Assembly: GCA_041394265.1 (NCBI GenBank)
Contig: JAWKIO010000005.1
Location: forward strand, 4,340,001 to 4,404,000
Length of the DNA stretch: 64,000 nucleotides
Reading direction: 5' to 3'
Origin: Acidimicrobiales bacterium
GTDB taxonomy: Bacteria; Actinomycetota; Acidimicrobiia; Acidimicrobiales; SZUA-35
In this document: positions 1-8,369 of the stretch, one piece after another
How positions within the stretch are numbered: the stretch's first letter is position 1
Layout of the letters: every line of letters starts with the position of its first letter
The notes under the pieces: model-generated
What the model was told of the DNA's origin: nothing
The model's input: the letters and a program-made list of their open reading frames with translations, nothing else
The model's database searches: none
Position numbers and translations under genes: made by a program

Positions 1-409
1 TGAAGTGGTCGATCTCGTCCTGCTGTCCGAGGAACCGTTGGGACGCCGCCCGAATGGCGTCTTCGGTGCCGCCGACCTTGACGACGGCGACGCCCTCGAG
101 GGCGCACTTGATGCCTTGGGCCGAGACCGCAGACCCTACCGACATGGCGATCTGACGAGACGACAGATCGAGCACGCCGAGCTTCTGCACGAATGGCACG
201 ACGAACACGCTGGCGCCCATCACGACCTTCTGGCCCGACAGGTCGGTACTGACGATGCCGGTCTCGGGATTGGTGACGGCCTTGCCCTTGCGGCCCGTGA
301 TGATGAAGGCCTCGTTCGGGCCCGCCACCTTGATGCGTGACAGGACGAACATGCCGACGGTCACAAGGAGGAAGACGATCACTCCAACGGCAGACAGGAG
401 TGCGGTCAT
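1..409 (-). CDS. Flotillin/SPFH-domain membrane protein (partial, 3' end outside window)
   Basis: Read on the minus strand from the ATG at 409 to the window edge, giving about 136 residues without a stop. The protein begins with one hydrophobic segment (MTALLSAVGVIVFLLVTVG) and continues with an SPFH-like region (VAGPNEAFIITGRKG, then SVFVVPFVQKLGVLDLSSRQI), the usual opening of flotillin/YqiK proteins, which scaffold membrane microdomains. An AAAGGA Shine-Dalgarno-like stretch lies upstream. It follows an NfeD-type gene on the same strand with a 33-bp gap; flotillin-NfeD pairing is a well-known operon and supports the call. The C-terminal coiled coil is not visible because the gene is cut. 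Confidence 0.85.
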   Translation of the reverse strand, partial: MTALLSAVGVIVFLLVTVGMFVLSRIKVAGPNEAFIITGRKGKAVTNPETGIVSTDLSGQKVVMGASVFVVPFVQKLGVLDLSSRQIAMSVGSAVSAQGIKCALEGVAVVKVGGTEDAIRAASQRFLGQQDEIDHF

Positions 410-442
410 GATGGGTGGTTCCTTTCGAAGGTGGTGCCTGGA

Positions 443-955
443 TCAGTTCGCTGACCAGAAGTCGGCAGCGGCCTGCACGGTCACCTTGGTTGATGACTCC
501 ACGGACACGACGACGATGTCGGTCCCGGTGGAGAGCGTGGGACCCGAAGGTCCGGTGAGAGCCGTGAGCTTGACCGGCTGCCCGCCGAGGCGCACCAGCA
601 CCTGGCCGGTCGAGCCGGTGGGGATCTCGGTGATGACCCGGCCGGTGGCACCGAGCAGATCGTTCGAGGTCGGCGTGGCGTCGGTGGCCATGCCGATGGC
701 GGCCCGGCTGGCTCGGACGGCGCCGAGGGCTGCGACGACGGCGGCGATGGAGCCTCCGGTCACCGCGAGCCCGACCGGAAGCCCGACCTGCCGATCGAGG
801 ACGGCGGTCCCGAAGCCGAAGGCAACCATGGCAGCAGCGATCGACGGGAGGGAGAGGAGGTCGCCGTCGGGCAGGACGCCCTCGAGCACATCGTCGAAGA
901 TGAGCGAGAACACGAGCAGCACTGCGCCGACGGCGCCGATGATCACGAATGCCAT
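443..955 (-). CDS. NfeD-like membrane protein (YuaF type)
   Basis: 170 residues. Hydrophobic segments occupy roughly residues 1-20, 36-55 and 58-82, followed by a soluble C-terminal domain (about 95-165, with ATGRVITEIPTGSTGQVLV) that looks like the OB-fold of short NfeD proteins. GGAGG lies upstream of the ATG at 955. NfeD/YuaF proteins partner with flotillin in membrane organisation, and the next gene on this strand is a flotillin. The serine-protease domain of long NfeD proteins is absent. Exact function is inferred from pairing rather than from catalytic residues. Confidence 0.8.
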   Translation of the reverse strand: MAFVIIGAVGAVLLVFSLIFDDVLEGVLPDGDLLSLPSIAAAMVAFGFGTAVLDRQVGLPVGLAVTGGSIAAVVAALGAVRASRAAIGMATDATPTSNDLLGATGRVITEIPTGSTGQVLVRLGGQPVKLTALTGPSGPTLSTGTDIVVVSVESSTKVTVQAAADFWSAN

Positions 956-1137
956 GCCACCCCTCCTTCATCGAGACATGGTGATCAACGGCGGGGATGC
1001 GGGACAGGTTCCAGCAACGGCGCGAAATCGAGTGGGTGGTCGTGCTCAGCCGAAGCTGCCCGCCGTCCCCGATTCGGCGCTGGGGACCGGGGGGAAGCCC
1101 CGATTCGCCCACGGTTCGGTGGCCTCATCGTTGAGCC

Positions 1138-1845
1138 ATGGCCGCAGTGATCTTGACTCCCACCTTCAGCCCCACCACCTGGACCACCGAGCTTCTCGTG
1201 CAGCACCCGATCTACGGGGCACGCCCGAGCTTGCGGGGCCGCTTCCACCAGCTGGGTGCTGCCGTGTCGGTTCCCGCCGGCGGCTGGCTGCTCCTCTCGG
1301 TCGACGATGCCGGGCAGCGAGTGCCGGCAGCCATCTACGCCATCACCGCACTCGTCATGTTCGCCACCAGTGCGGCGTACCACCGGTTGGCCCAGAGCGT
1401 GAAGGCCCGATTCTGGATGCGCCGCCTCGACCACTCGATGATCTTCGTGCACATGGCCGGAGCGACGACGCCGCTCGGCCTCGTCGTGATCGGGGGAGCA
1501 CTCGGCATCGGGATCGTCGTGGCGAGCTGGCTGCTCACGATCGTCGGTGTCGGGCTGAAGATGACCCGGCTGACCGCCGACCACGACCCCTGCAGCTGCC
1601 TCTTCCCACTGCTCGGCGGGTTGCCGCTGGTGGCCATTCCGTTCCTGGCCGGGGCACAGCAATCAGCGGCAGCGGCGCTGCTGCTCACCGCAGGCCTGCT
1701 GTACACGGCCGGGGCGACGTGCTTCGTTCGCAAGGCACCCAACCCACGGCCCAGCGTCTTCGGCTACCACGAGATCTGGCACGTGTTCACGCTCGCCGCC
1801 GGGGCCTGCGAGTTCTGGGTGATGGTCGAGGTGCTGTCGGCCTGA
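1138..1845 (+). CDS. Hemolysin III family (PAQR/TrhA-type) membrane protein
   Basis: 235 residues with about seven hydrophobic segments. The family's metal-site motifs are all visible: a serine and histidine in TSAAYHR, an aspartate in RRLDHSMIF, and a paired-histidine motif HEIWH near the C terminus. This is the zinc-site layout of PAQR and bacterial hemolysin III-like proteins. Bacterial members are proposed to act in membrane-fluidity homeostasis rather than as toxins. It is divergent from the nfeD-flotillin pair and convergent with mtnA, separated by only 11 bp. A CATCGT hexamer sits 6 bp before the ATG, a near match to the leaderless -10 pattern seen elsewhere in the window. Confidence 0.85.
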   Translation: MAAVILTPTFSPTTWTTELLVQHPIYGARPSLRGRFHQLGAAVSVPAGGWLLLSVDDAGQRVPAAIYAITALVMFATSAAYHRLAQSVKARFWMRRLDHSMIFVHMAGATTPLGLVVIGGALGIGIVVASWLLTIVGVGLKMTRLTADHDPCSCLFPLLGGLPLVAIPFLAGAQQSAAAALLLTAGLLYTAGATCFVRKAPNPRPSVFGYHEIWHVFTLAAGACEFWVMVEVLSA

Positions 1846-1856
1846 TGTCGCCGGAT

Positions 1857-2918
1857 TCAGCCCTTCGCTGCGAAGGCGGCGGCGATCGAATCGACGAAGG
1901 GCGAACGGAGCACACCGACCTCGGTGATGATGCCGGTGATCAGCTCGGCCGGCGTGACATCGAACGCCGCGTTCCAGGTGGCAATGCCCGAAGGCGCCGA
2001 CTGTTCGGAACGGAAGCGGCGGACCTCATCGTCGGCCCGGAACTCGATCTCGATGTCGGTGCCCGACGGCAGGGCCGGATCGAAGGTGGACAGGGGAGCG
2101 GCGATGTAGAACGGCACGCCCTCGTAGTGCGCAGCGATGGCGTGGGCTCGGGTGCCGATCTTGTTGGCCGAGTCACCGTTGGCGGCGATGCGGTCGGCGC
2201 CGGTGATGACGGCGTCGATGCCGCCGGTGCCGAGCAGTGCGGCACCGGCACCGTCGCTGAGCAGCGTGGCCGGCAGGCCGGCGTCGACCAGCTCCCATGC
2301 CGTGAGCCGGGCACCCTGGAGGAGCGGACGGGTCTCGCAGGCGTACACCTCGACCGGATGGCCACGTTCGGCCTTGGTGTAGACGACACCCAGCGCGGTG
2401 CCCCGACCGGCGGTTGCGAGGCGTCCGGTATTGCAGTGGGTGAGGATCCGGTGACGGTCGACGAGCTCGTCGGCGCCGTGGCGGCCGATGGCGTCGCACG
2501 ACGCGATGTCTTCGGCCTGGATCGCCTGCGCTTCGGCGAGCGCGGTCGCTCGGATCGACTCGACGGTCGTGGCGCCGAGGGTGGCGGTGCGGACCCGGTC
2601 GACGGCCCACGCCAGGTTGACCGCCGTCGGGCGGGCCGTGCCGATCCGGTGTGTGAGTGCATCGATCGCTGATCGGGCAGCATCGAGATCGGTCGGCCTG
2701 GCCTCGTCGAATCCCACCACCATGCCGTAGGCGCCACAGACACCGATGGCCGGCGCGCCTCGCACGGCGAGCCGGTAGATGGCGTCGACGACCTGGTCGG
2801 TGGTGGTGAGCGCGAGCAGTTCGAGCGAGGTGGGGAGCGCGGTCTGGTCGATGATCACGAGCCGGCCGTCGACCCAGTCGACGGCCGGGGTGAGTGACGA
2901 ATCGGTGGAAGAGGCCAT
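1857..2918 (-). CDS. mtnA: S-methyl-5-thioribose-1-phosphate isomerase
   Basis: 353 residues. It isomerises methylthioribose-1-phosphate to methylthioribulose-1-phosphate in methionine salvage. Family landmarks: GAPAIGVCGAYG (about 54-65), THCNTGRLAT carrying the probable catalytic Cys162, ITGADRIAANGDSANKIGT carrying the probable catalytic Asp242, and PFYIAAPLSTFD near the C terminus. The ATG at 2918 is preferred over an upstream in-frame extension lying inside the preceding gene; the gap to that gene's stop is 4 bp, so the two are probably co-transcribed. No other methionine-salvage gene is visible nearby. Related eIF2B-like and ribose-1,5-bisphosphate isomerases are less likely because the MtnA-specific motifs are intact. 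Confidence 0.92.
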   Translation of the reverse strand: MASSTDSSLTPAVDWVDGRLVIIDQTALPTSLELLALTTTDQVVDAIYRLAVRGAPAIGVCGAYGMVVGFDEARPTDLDAARSAIDALTHRIGTARPTAVNLAWAVDRVRTATLGATTVESIRATALAEAQAIQAEDIASCDAIGRHGADELVDRHRILTHCNTGRLATAGRGTALGVVYTKAERGHPVEVYACETRPLLQGARLTAWELVDAGLPATLLSDGAGAALLGTGGIDAVITGADRIAANGDSANKIGTRAHAIAAHYEGVPFYIAAPLSTFDPALPSGTDIEIEFRADDEVRRFRSEQSAPSGIATWNAAFDVTPAELITGIITEVGVLRSPFVDSIAAAFAAKG

Positions 2919-2922
2919 GCCC

Positions 2923-5193
2923 TCAGCTTGCCGTGGCCGCGTCCTGAATCGCTCGCCACACCCGCTCGGGCGTGACCGGGATGTCGACGTGGCGGATGCC
3001 GACGTGGGAGAGCGCATCGACGACGGCGTTCTGCACCGCCGGGGTGGCCCCGATGGTGCCGGATTCGCCGATGCCCTTGGCCCCGAGGGGATTCATCGGG
3101 GTGGGGGTTTCCATCGGAACCCGTTCGAACGACGGCAGTTCGGTGGCCGAGATGATGCTGTAGTTCATGAAGGTGGAGGTGAGCGGATTCCCGTTCGCGT
3201 CGTAGCTGAACTCCTCCATGAGTGCCTGGGCAATGCCCGAGGCGACGCCGCCGTGGACCTGGCCGTCGACGATCATCGGGTTGACGATGGTGCCGGCGTC
3301 GTCGCAGGCGATGTGGCGGAGGACGGTCACGAGGCCGGTGTCGGTGTCGACCTCGACGACCGAAACGTGCGAGCCGAAGGGGAAGGTGGCTCCCGCCGGT
3401 TTGAAGTCGATCTCGGATCGGAGTGCACTCCCGCTGATCTGGGCTTCACGCTCGGCGACCTCGGCCCAGGACCTGGTGATCGCCGGGGTGCCGGCCACCG
3501 AGAACGAGGCGTTCTCGGTGTCGAGGACGATGTCGGACGGGTTGGCCTCGAACAGCTCGGCGGCGATCTCCTTGGCCCGTTCGACCACGGATTCGGTCGC
3601 CTGCCAGATCGCGGTGCCGCCGAGCTGCATGGCCTTCGACCCGCCGGTACCGGCGCCTCGTGGTACCTCGTCGGTGTCGCCGTGACGGACCTCGATCTTG
3701 TCGACCGGGATCCCGGTGAGCTCACTCGTGAGCTGGGCGAAGGTGGTGTAGTGCCCCTGGCCATGCGGCGACTGGCCGGTGAGCAGCAGGGCGGTGCCGT
3801 CGGGACGGATCTCGACGCTGCCATATTCGCCGGCGTTGGTCGGGTTGGTGATCTCGACGTAGGTGGACAGACCGATGCCGAGAAGCTTGTGGTCGCCGTT
3901 CTCCCGCCGCTTGGCCTGCTCGGCCCGCAGCTCGTCGTAGCCCGCCGCCTCGAGCGCCCGGTCGAGGGAGCCTGCGTAGTCGCCGCAGTCCATCCTGGCC
4001 CCGGTCGGCGTGGTCAACGGGAACGCATCGGGAGCGTGCACGTTGCTCTTGCGGATCTCGACGGGGTCGATACCGACCTCGCTGGCGAAGAGGTCGATCA
4101 TCCGCTCGACCGCGGCAGCGGCCTCGGGGCGGCCGGCGCCGCGGAAGGCACCGGTGGGGACGGTGTTCGTGACCACGGAGCGGCTGTCGAACGCCACGTT
4201 GGCGATGTCGTAGCAGCCAGAGGTCATGGTGCGGGTCATGAAGGGCAGGATCGAGCCCATCTCGGCATAGGCACCGCCGTCCTGGACGACCCGGAGCGAG
4301 TAGGCAGTGATGCGCCCGTCGCTGGTTCCACCCATCTTCGCCTCGAACAGCTGCCCACGACCGTGGACGAGGCCGAGCATGCTCTCGGTACGGGTCTCGA
4401 CCCATCGCAACGGTTGGCCGAGCTGGCGGGCGATGGTGGCGATGACGACGTCTTCGGGGTACGCGCCGCTCTTCGCACCGAACCCGCCGCCGACGGCCGG
4501 AGCGATGACCCGCAGCTCGTCCTTGTCGATGCCGAGCGCGGCGGCCAGTCCATCTCGGGTGCCGTGCGAACCCTGGGTGGAGGAGTAGATGGTGAGGCGC
4601 TGGCCGTTCCAGATCGCCAAGGTGCCCCGGGGCTCGATGGGGCAGGGGGCCATGCGGTGATTGCGGAACGACAGCTCGACCACGGTGTCGCAGTCGGCAA
4701 ACGGATCGCCCTCGGAGGCATCCGGCATGGCGAAGACCACGTTCGTGCCGGCCTCGGGGAACAGCAGCAACTCGTCGGCCACCGACTCGAGCGGATCGAC
4801 GAGCACGGGCAGCTCGTCATAGGAGATGTCGACGAGCTCGGCGGCGTCGACGCCGGCTTCCCGACTGGTGGAGACGACGACCGCCACGGGTTCGCCGACG
4901 TAGCGGACGCGGTCCGACGCCAGCCAGGTGCGGAGCATGCCCTGGTTGAGCATGGGCATCGCGTGAGGGCGACCAGTGAATCCGAGATCGGCGGCGGTGA
5001 AGACACCAACGACGCCATCGAGCGCAGCGGCAGCCGAGGTGTCGATGCCGGTGAGTGTGGCGTGAGGCAGGATCGATCGGACGAACGTGACGAACAGGGC
5101 GTCGGCCGGAGCGATGTCGTCGACGTACTTGCCGCCCACCGTCAGCAGTTCGGGGTCTTCCTTCCGGACTACTCGCGTGCCAATCATGCTCAT
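2923..5193 (-). CDS. Xanthine/CO dehydrogenase-family molybdopterin large subunit (form-II CoxL-like), orphan
   Basis: 756 residues, the usual length of CoxL/xanthine dehydrogenase large subunits. The N-terminal a/b-hammerhead domain (RVVRKEDPELLTVGGKYVDD) is followed by molybdopterin-binding domains with VGGGFGAKSG and PTGAFRGAGRPEAA. The AFRGAGR sequence matches the form-II type of loop, not the AYxCSFR loop of true form-I CO dehydrogenase, so CO oxidation should not be assumed. GEPVAVVV, RGAGTGGSKAMQ and GAKGIGESGTIG are further family landmarks. ATG 5193 was chosen because GAGGAG lies 8 bp upstream. The FAD (medium) and 2Fe-2S (small) subunit genes expected for an active complex are not adjacent. 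It is followed by mtnA after 4 bp. Confidence 0.85.
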   Translation of the reverse strand: MSMIGTRVVRKEDPELLTVGGKYVDDIAPADALFVTFVRSILPHATLTGIDTSAAAALDGVVGVFTAADLGFTGRPHAMPMLNQGMLRTWLASDRVRYVGEPVAVVVSTSREAGVDAAELVDISYDELPVLVDPLESVADELLLFPEAGTNVVFAMPDASEGDPFADCDTVVELSFRNHRMAPCPIEPRGTLAIWNGQRLTIYSSTQGSHGTRDGLAAALGIDKDELRVIAPAVGGGFGAKSGAYPEDVVIATIARQLGQPLRWVETRTESMLGLVHGRGQLFEAKMGGTSDGRITAYSLRVVQDGGAYAEMGSILPFMTRTMTSGCYDIANVAFDSRSVVTNTVPTGAFRGAGRPEAAAAVERMIDLFASEVGIDPVEIRKSNVHAPDAFPLTTPTGARMDCGDYAGSLDRALEAAGYDELRAEQAKRRENGDHKLLGIGLSTYVEITNPTNAGEYGSVEIRPDGTALLLTGQSPHGQGHYTTFAQLTSELTGIPVDKIEVRHGDTDEVPRGAGTGGSKAMQLGGTAIWQATESVVERAKEIAAELFEANPSDIVLDTENASFSVAGTPAITRSWAEVAEREAQISGSALRSEIDFKPAGATFPFGSHVSVVEVDTDTGLVTVLRHIACDDAGTIVNPMIVDGQVHGGVASGIAQALMEEFSYDANGNPLTSTFMNYSIISATELPSFERVPMETPTPMNPLGAKGIGESGTIGATPAVQNAVVDALSHVGIRHVDIPVTPERVWRAIQDAATAS

Positions 5194-5331
5194 GGTCGAT
5201 GCTCCTCGTGCTCGTCGGTCCCGGACGTCGCGTTGTGTTGGGCGCCGACCGTAGTGGCCCGCCGGTCGTCGCGCAGCTTTCGCCACGACGAGCGCTTACC
5301 ATCGACCGAGCAGACGATCGGGAGGGGATCC

Positions 5332-6444
5332 ATGCCGAACCAGGAACCAGACACCGAGCAACGGCGCGTGGGCGCCTCGGGCGCGATGCGAGTGGCCGCA
5401 ATGCTCGTCGCTACCGCACTGGTTGCGGGCTGCGGAGGATCCGATGGGTCGTCGCAGCTGGCATCGAGCGAGGTGACCTCGTCGGCCGACGGCGCTGCGG
5501 TGACCAGCGAAGGGTCGGCTGCCGACGCCGGTGGTGAAACCGATACCGGGGCCGCCGACGGCGACGACGATGCCGAGACCGACGGCACGGCAGCCGACGG
5601 CACCGAGACCGACGACGGGTCCGACCCCTACGGCTCATCCGGCGACAGCGACGATTCGCCGGTCTCGGGTATCGAGATCGACCCGAGCTGGCAGCGCCTG
5701 CTCGAGCCCCGCTTCGTCTCCCAGGCCCCGCTCGGCTCGATCGTCACGCTCTATGCCGAACCGTCCACCGACAGCGCGGCCGTTGGCTCGGTCCGCGCCG
5801 GCGAGACCGGGCTGACACTCTTCGACGTGATCGAAGACATCGACGGCCGGCAATGGAGTCCGGTCCAGACGGCCGACGGTGTCGTCGGCTGGATGAAGAA
5901 CGGTCTGCTCCGACCCGAACCCTCGGTCTCGCCACCCGAACGCATCGGCGACTCGCCCCTCCGAGGCAACGATGTCGTTCGGCTTGCCATCGCAGGGCTG
6001 ACCTCTCCTGACGTCCTCGCCGGTCTGGTCGACGATCGTGGCCTCACGGTGGCATCCGATGCGTTCATCGGCGACGACGCCGTGGTGCTGACCGCCGAGC
6101 AGTTGCGAACCCCGGCCGCCGACGACACCACCGTGGTGACCTGGGGTGTCGAGGCCGGCGTCGGTGATCCGATCGAGGCCACGATGACCGAGCGGTTCCG
6201 CACACTGGCCGGCAGCACGGCGGTCACCAGCACCGAAGCGATGGGCTACAACGTCCAGGTCGGCGTCGGGAACATACCCAGCAACATCCCCGAGGTCTTC
6301 CCCGACGCCGAGTGGGTCGAGCTGCACTTCAGCGGCACCGAGGCCTTCGGCGGCCTCGACTGGGAGTCGCTCTCCTTCGTCTTCGACACCAGTGGTGACG
6401 CTCCCGTCCTCCTCGCCATCACCGCTGCCGCCTGGTCTCCCTGA
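5332..6444 (+). CDS. Secreted lipoprotein with SH3-type domain
   Basis: 370 residues. The N terminus has a positively charged region, a hydrophobic core and a lipobox-like ALVAGC, so it should be lipidated at about Cys34. A long acidic Ser/Thr/Asp/Gly linker (about 40-110) follows, then a bacterial SH3-like module (GSIVTLYAEPSTDSAAVGSVRAG, ending DGVVGWMKNGLL, about 135-195) of the kind that binds cell-wall peptides or polysaccharide. The C-terminal 170 residues are not recognised. ATG 5332 is preferred because GGAGGGG lies 4 bp upstream. It is divergent from the CoxL-like gene and convergent with mftC, with a repeat-rich spacer between the ends. Confidence 0.75.
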   Translation: MPNQEPDTEQRRVGASGAMRVAAMLVATALVAGCGGSDGSSQLASSEVTSSADGAAVTSEGSAADAGGETDTGAADGDDDAETDGTAADGTETDDGSDPYGSSGDSDDSPVSGIEIDPSWQRLLEPRFVSQAPLGSIVTLYAEPSTDSAAVGSVRAGETGLTLFDVIEDIDGRQWSPVQTADGVVGWMKNGLLRPEPSVSPPERIGDSPLRGNDVVRLAIAGLTSPDVLAGLVDDRGLTVASDAFIGDDAVVLTAEQLRTPAADDTTVVTWGVEAGVGDPIEATMTERFRTLAGSTAVTSTEAMGYNVQVGVGNIPSNIPEVFPDAEWVELHFSGTEAFGGLDWESLSFVFDTSGDAPVLLAITAAAWSP

Positions 6445-6467
6445 CGCCCGCAACGCCCCTCACTCGG

Positions 6468-6580
6468 CCGTTCTGTGCGTCAAACTCCTCGCGTCCTCCG
6501 TTCTGTGCGTCAAAGTTGCCGGTCACGGGAACTTTGACGCACAGAACGGTGATTGGCGGTGGGAATGACGCACAGAACCG
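6468..6580. repeat. Four-copy palindromic intergenic repeat, CCGTTCTGTGCGTCAAA type
   Basis: Two direct copies of CCGTTCTGTGCGTCAAA (6468-6484 and 6498-6514) face two inverted copies (6530-6549 and a slightly imperfect one at 6566-6580). The inner pair, 6498-6517 with 6530-6549, forms a perfect 20-bp inverted repeat around a 12-base loop. It fills the space between the convergent SH3-lipoprotein and mftC genes. A bidirectional terminator role is plausible for the inner hairpin, but the exact reuse of one 15-17-base word four times is more than a terminator needs. No transposase lies nearby. Confidence 0.9.
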
Positions 6581-6596
6581 GGGCGGTGGGCGGACG

Positions 6597-7712
6597 TCAG
6601 GGCTTCTTGGTGAGGAGGACCTTGACCGGCTTGGAGTGATTGCTCGTGCCCTGGGGAAGTGCGTCGGTGCCGACGGCGGCGAGCACGGGCTCGCCGTGGC
6701 CGCTGACGCACTCGGGGTCGGGACCATCGAGCGGCATGCCGGTGAAGAACTTGGCCGCCATACACCCGCCCTGGCAGGCGTCGAACTGGCCGCAGCTGGC
6801 GCAGGCGCCGGCCGACTGCGGACCCCGGAGCTCGGCGAAGAGGTCGGAGCGGCGCCAGATCTCCTCGAACCCGCCCGGGGAGCGGACGTTGCCGGCCTTG
6901 AAGTCGTCGTGGAGGACGAAGGGGCAGGCGTAGACGTCGCCGATCGGGTCGATCAGGCAGACGACTCGACCAGCACCGCACAGATTCAGCCCGGGGAGTG
7001 ACTCGTCGCCCAGCGCATTGAGATGGAAGAACGAGTCGCCGGTCAGCACCATCGGGCGATCGAGCAGCCAGTGATAGAGCTCGACCTGTTGCTCCGGCAA
7101 CGGGTGGAGTTCGTGCCAGGAGTCGGCGCCACGGCCGGCGGGGCGGAGGCGGGTGAGTCGGAGCTCGGCCCCGTAGCGATTGGCCAGCTCCTCGAACCGG
7201 TCGAGCTGGGGAATGTTGTGACGGGTCATCACGACGCTGATCTTGAACGGGCCGAACTCGGCGGCCCGGAGGTGCTCCATCGCCGCGATGGCGGTGGCGA
7301 ACGATCCCTCACCGCGCACGGCGTCGTTGGTCTCGGCGTCGGCACCGTCGAGGGAGATCTGGATGTCGAGGTAGTCCATGGCCGCCAGTTGGCGAGCTCG
7401 CTCGGCGTCGATGCGGGATCCGTTGGTCGAGAACTTCACGCCGACACCGCTGCTCGTGGCGTAGTCGACCAGCTCGAAGAAGTCGGGCCGGATCATCGGC
7501 TCGCCGCCGCCGATGTTCACGTAGAACACCTGCATTCGGCGCATCTCGTCGATGACGGCCTTGGCTTCGGCGGTATCGAGCTCGCGAGGATCGCGTCGGC
7601 CCGAGGAACTGAGGCAGTGGATGCAATCGAGGTTGCAGGCGTAGGTGAGTTCCCAGGTGAGGCAGATCGGCGCGTCGAGGCCACGTTTGAGTTCGTCGGT
7701 CAGAGCGGTCAT
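6597..7712 (-). CDS. mftC: Mycofactocin maturase, radical SAM/SPASM protein
   Basis: 371 residues. The radical-SAM cluster motif C-x3-C-x2-C is at Cys26, Cys30 and Cys33 (TYACNLDCIHC), followed by the glycine-rich NIGGGEPM. The C-terminal SPASM region carries LCGAGRVVCLIDPIGDVYACPF and CASCGQFDACQGGC, for auxiliary Fe-S clusters. MftC oxidatively decarboxylates the C-terminal tyrosine of MftA and forms the Val-Tyr crosslink. The assignment is secured by mftB 4 bp upstream and mftA before it. ATG 7712 gives the normal family start; the longer frame is shadow. The usual next genes mftD, mftE and mftF are absent: the strand instead runs into the palindromic repeat. Confidence 0.95.
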   Translation of the reverse strand: MTALTDELKRGLDAPICLTWELTYACNLDCIHCLSSSGRRDPRELDTAEAKAVIDEMRRMQVFYVNIGGGEPMIRPDFFELVDYATSSGVGVKFSTNGSRIDAERARQLAAMDYLDIQISLDGADAETNDAVRGEGSFATAIAAMEHLRAAEFGPFKISVVMTRHNIPQLDRFEELANRYGAELRLTRLRPAGRGADSWHELHPLPEQQVELYHWLLDRPMVLTGDSFFHLNALGDESLPGLNLCGAGRVVCLIDPIGDVYACPFVLHDDFKAGNVRSPGGFEEIWRRSDLFAELRGPQSAGACASCGQFDACQGGCMAAKFFTGMPLDGPDPECVSGHGEPVLAAVGTDALPQGTSNHSKPVKVLLTKKP

Positions 7713-7716
7713 GGCG

Positions 7717-8076
7717 TCAGTCCAGTGGTGCGGCGGCGTAGGGGGCGGTGTCGTCGTCGGCGCGCTGCTCGAGGAAGTCCGAGAGCGCAAGCGATGCCAG
7801 GGCTCGTTCGAACGACGGCCAGCGACGCTCGTCGATGCCCAGCGCTTCGAAGCCGGCCCGGGCCGACGGATGCCGGTCGAGCGACTCGACGAGGGCAACG
7901 AGCTCGGGCGAGCGGAGGAAGTTCAAGCGCCGGTTGTCGTAGTGGTACGCCATCGCCCCGAACGGTTCGGGCCGGAGCGCCACACGATGGTGCAGCTGCC
8001 ACGGCCGTGACGCGTCGAAGATCGACGGATCGATCGCAGCGGCAGCGGCCGGGCGGGCCGGCGAAGACGACGACAT
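7717..8076 (-). CDS. mftB: Mycofactocin biosynthesis chaperone (RRE domain)
   Basis: 119 residues. After an Ala/Ser/Pro-rich tail of about 22 residues comes the MftB signature (WQLHHRVALRPEPFG, AYHYDNRRLNFLRSPELV), a PqqD-like recognition element that delivers the MftA leader peptide to MftC. It sits between mftA (35-bp gap) and mftC (4-bp gap). ATG 8076 was chosen over a GTG inside mftA because the extra residues have no family match. No clear Shine-Dalgarno sequence precedes it, so translation may be coupled to mftA. Confidence 0.92.
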   Translation of the reverse strand: MSSSSPARPAAAAAIDPSIFDASRPWQLHHRVALRPEPFGAMAYHYDNRRLNFLRSPELVALVESLDRHPSARAGFEALGIDERRWPSFERALASLALSDFLEQRADDDTAPYAAAPLD

Positions 8077-8111
8077 GCGGCGTGGGGGAGCGTCTGGCGA
8101 GCGGGCCGGGT

Positions 8112-8264
8112 CTAGTAGACCCCGCACATCCCGTCGATCGAGATCTCCTCGACGAGCAGCTCTTCTTCGATCAGGGTGTCCTCACCTGCCGGGAGGTCGA
8201 CCGATGAGGATTCGGCGGGGGCATCGGCGACGAGGGTGGACGAGGTGGCAGCGGTGGGTTCCAT
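8112..8264 (-). CDS. mftA: Mycofactocin precursor peptide
   Basis: A 50-residue peptide. The C terminus reads EISIDGMCGVY before a TAG stop. The IDGMCGVY end is the invariant MftA core; its final Val-Tyr becomes the redox cofactor mycofactocin after MftC and MftE processing. The preceding acidic stretch (TLIEEELLVEE) is the leader bound by MftB. The first 28 residues are Ala/Ser/Thr-rich, as is common for this precursor. ATG 8264 is supported by a TAGGCT -10-like element 8 bp upstream (leaderless layout); there is no Shine-Dalgarno sequence. It heads mftABC. Confidence 0.95.
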   Translation of the reverse strand: MEPTAATSSTLVADAPAESSSVDLPAGEDTLIEEELLVEEISIDGMCGVY

Positions 8265-8272
8265 GGAGGGAG

Positions 8273-8278
8273 AGCCTA
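8273..8278 (-). promoter_or_regulatory. -10-like element TAGGCT for mftA (leaderless layout)
   Basis: TAGGCT on the minus strand ends 8 bp before the mftA ATG, placing the expected transcription start at or next to the A of the ATG. The flanking sequence lacks any GGAGG-like site. It lies in the 105-bp gap between the alcohol dehydrogenase stop and mftA, so mftABC can be transcribed independently of the dehydrogenase gene. Confidence 0.55.
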
Positions 8279-8369
8279 GCAACGTCGGTTCGGGCGCTCG
8301 ACATCGCCCCTCCGCTCGCCGTCGCGCCCGCGTGGCGTCGACCGTGATGTCGTCAGTGGTGTCGTCCGG

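Noticed and set aside
255..2672. 805-codon open frame on the plus strand
   Set aside because: It runs through the nfeD, hemolysin III-like and mtnA genes in the wrong frames and has a compositionally odd Arg/Gly/Pro-rich translation. GC-rich shadow of real genes.
2923..5193. True aerobic CO dehydrogenase (coxL)
   Set aside because: The active-site loop is AFRGAGR (form-II type), not the form-I motif, and no coxM/coxS is adjacent. Only family membership is claimed.
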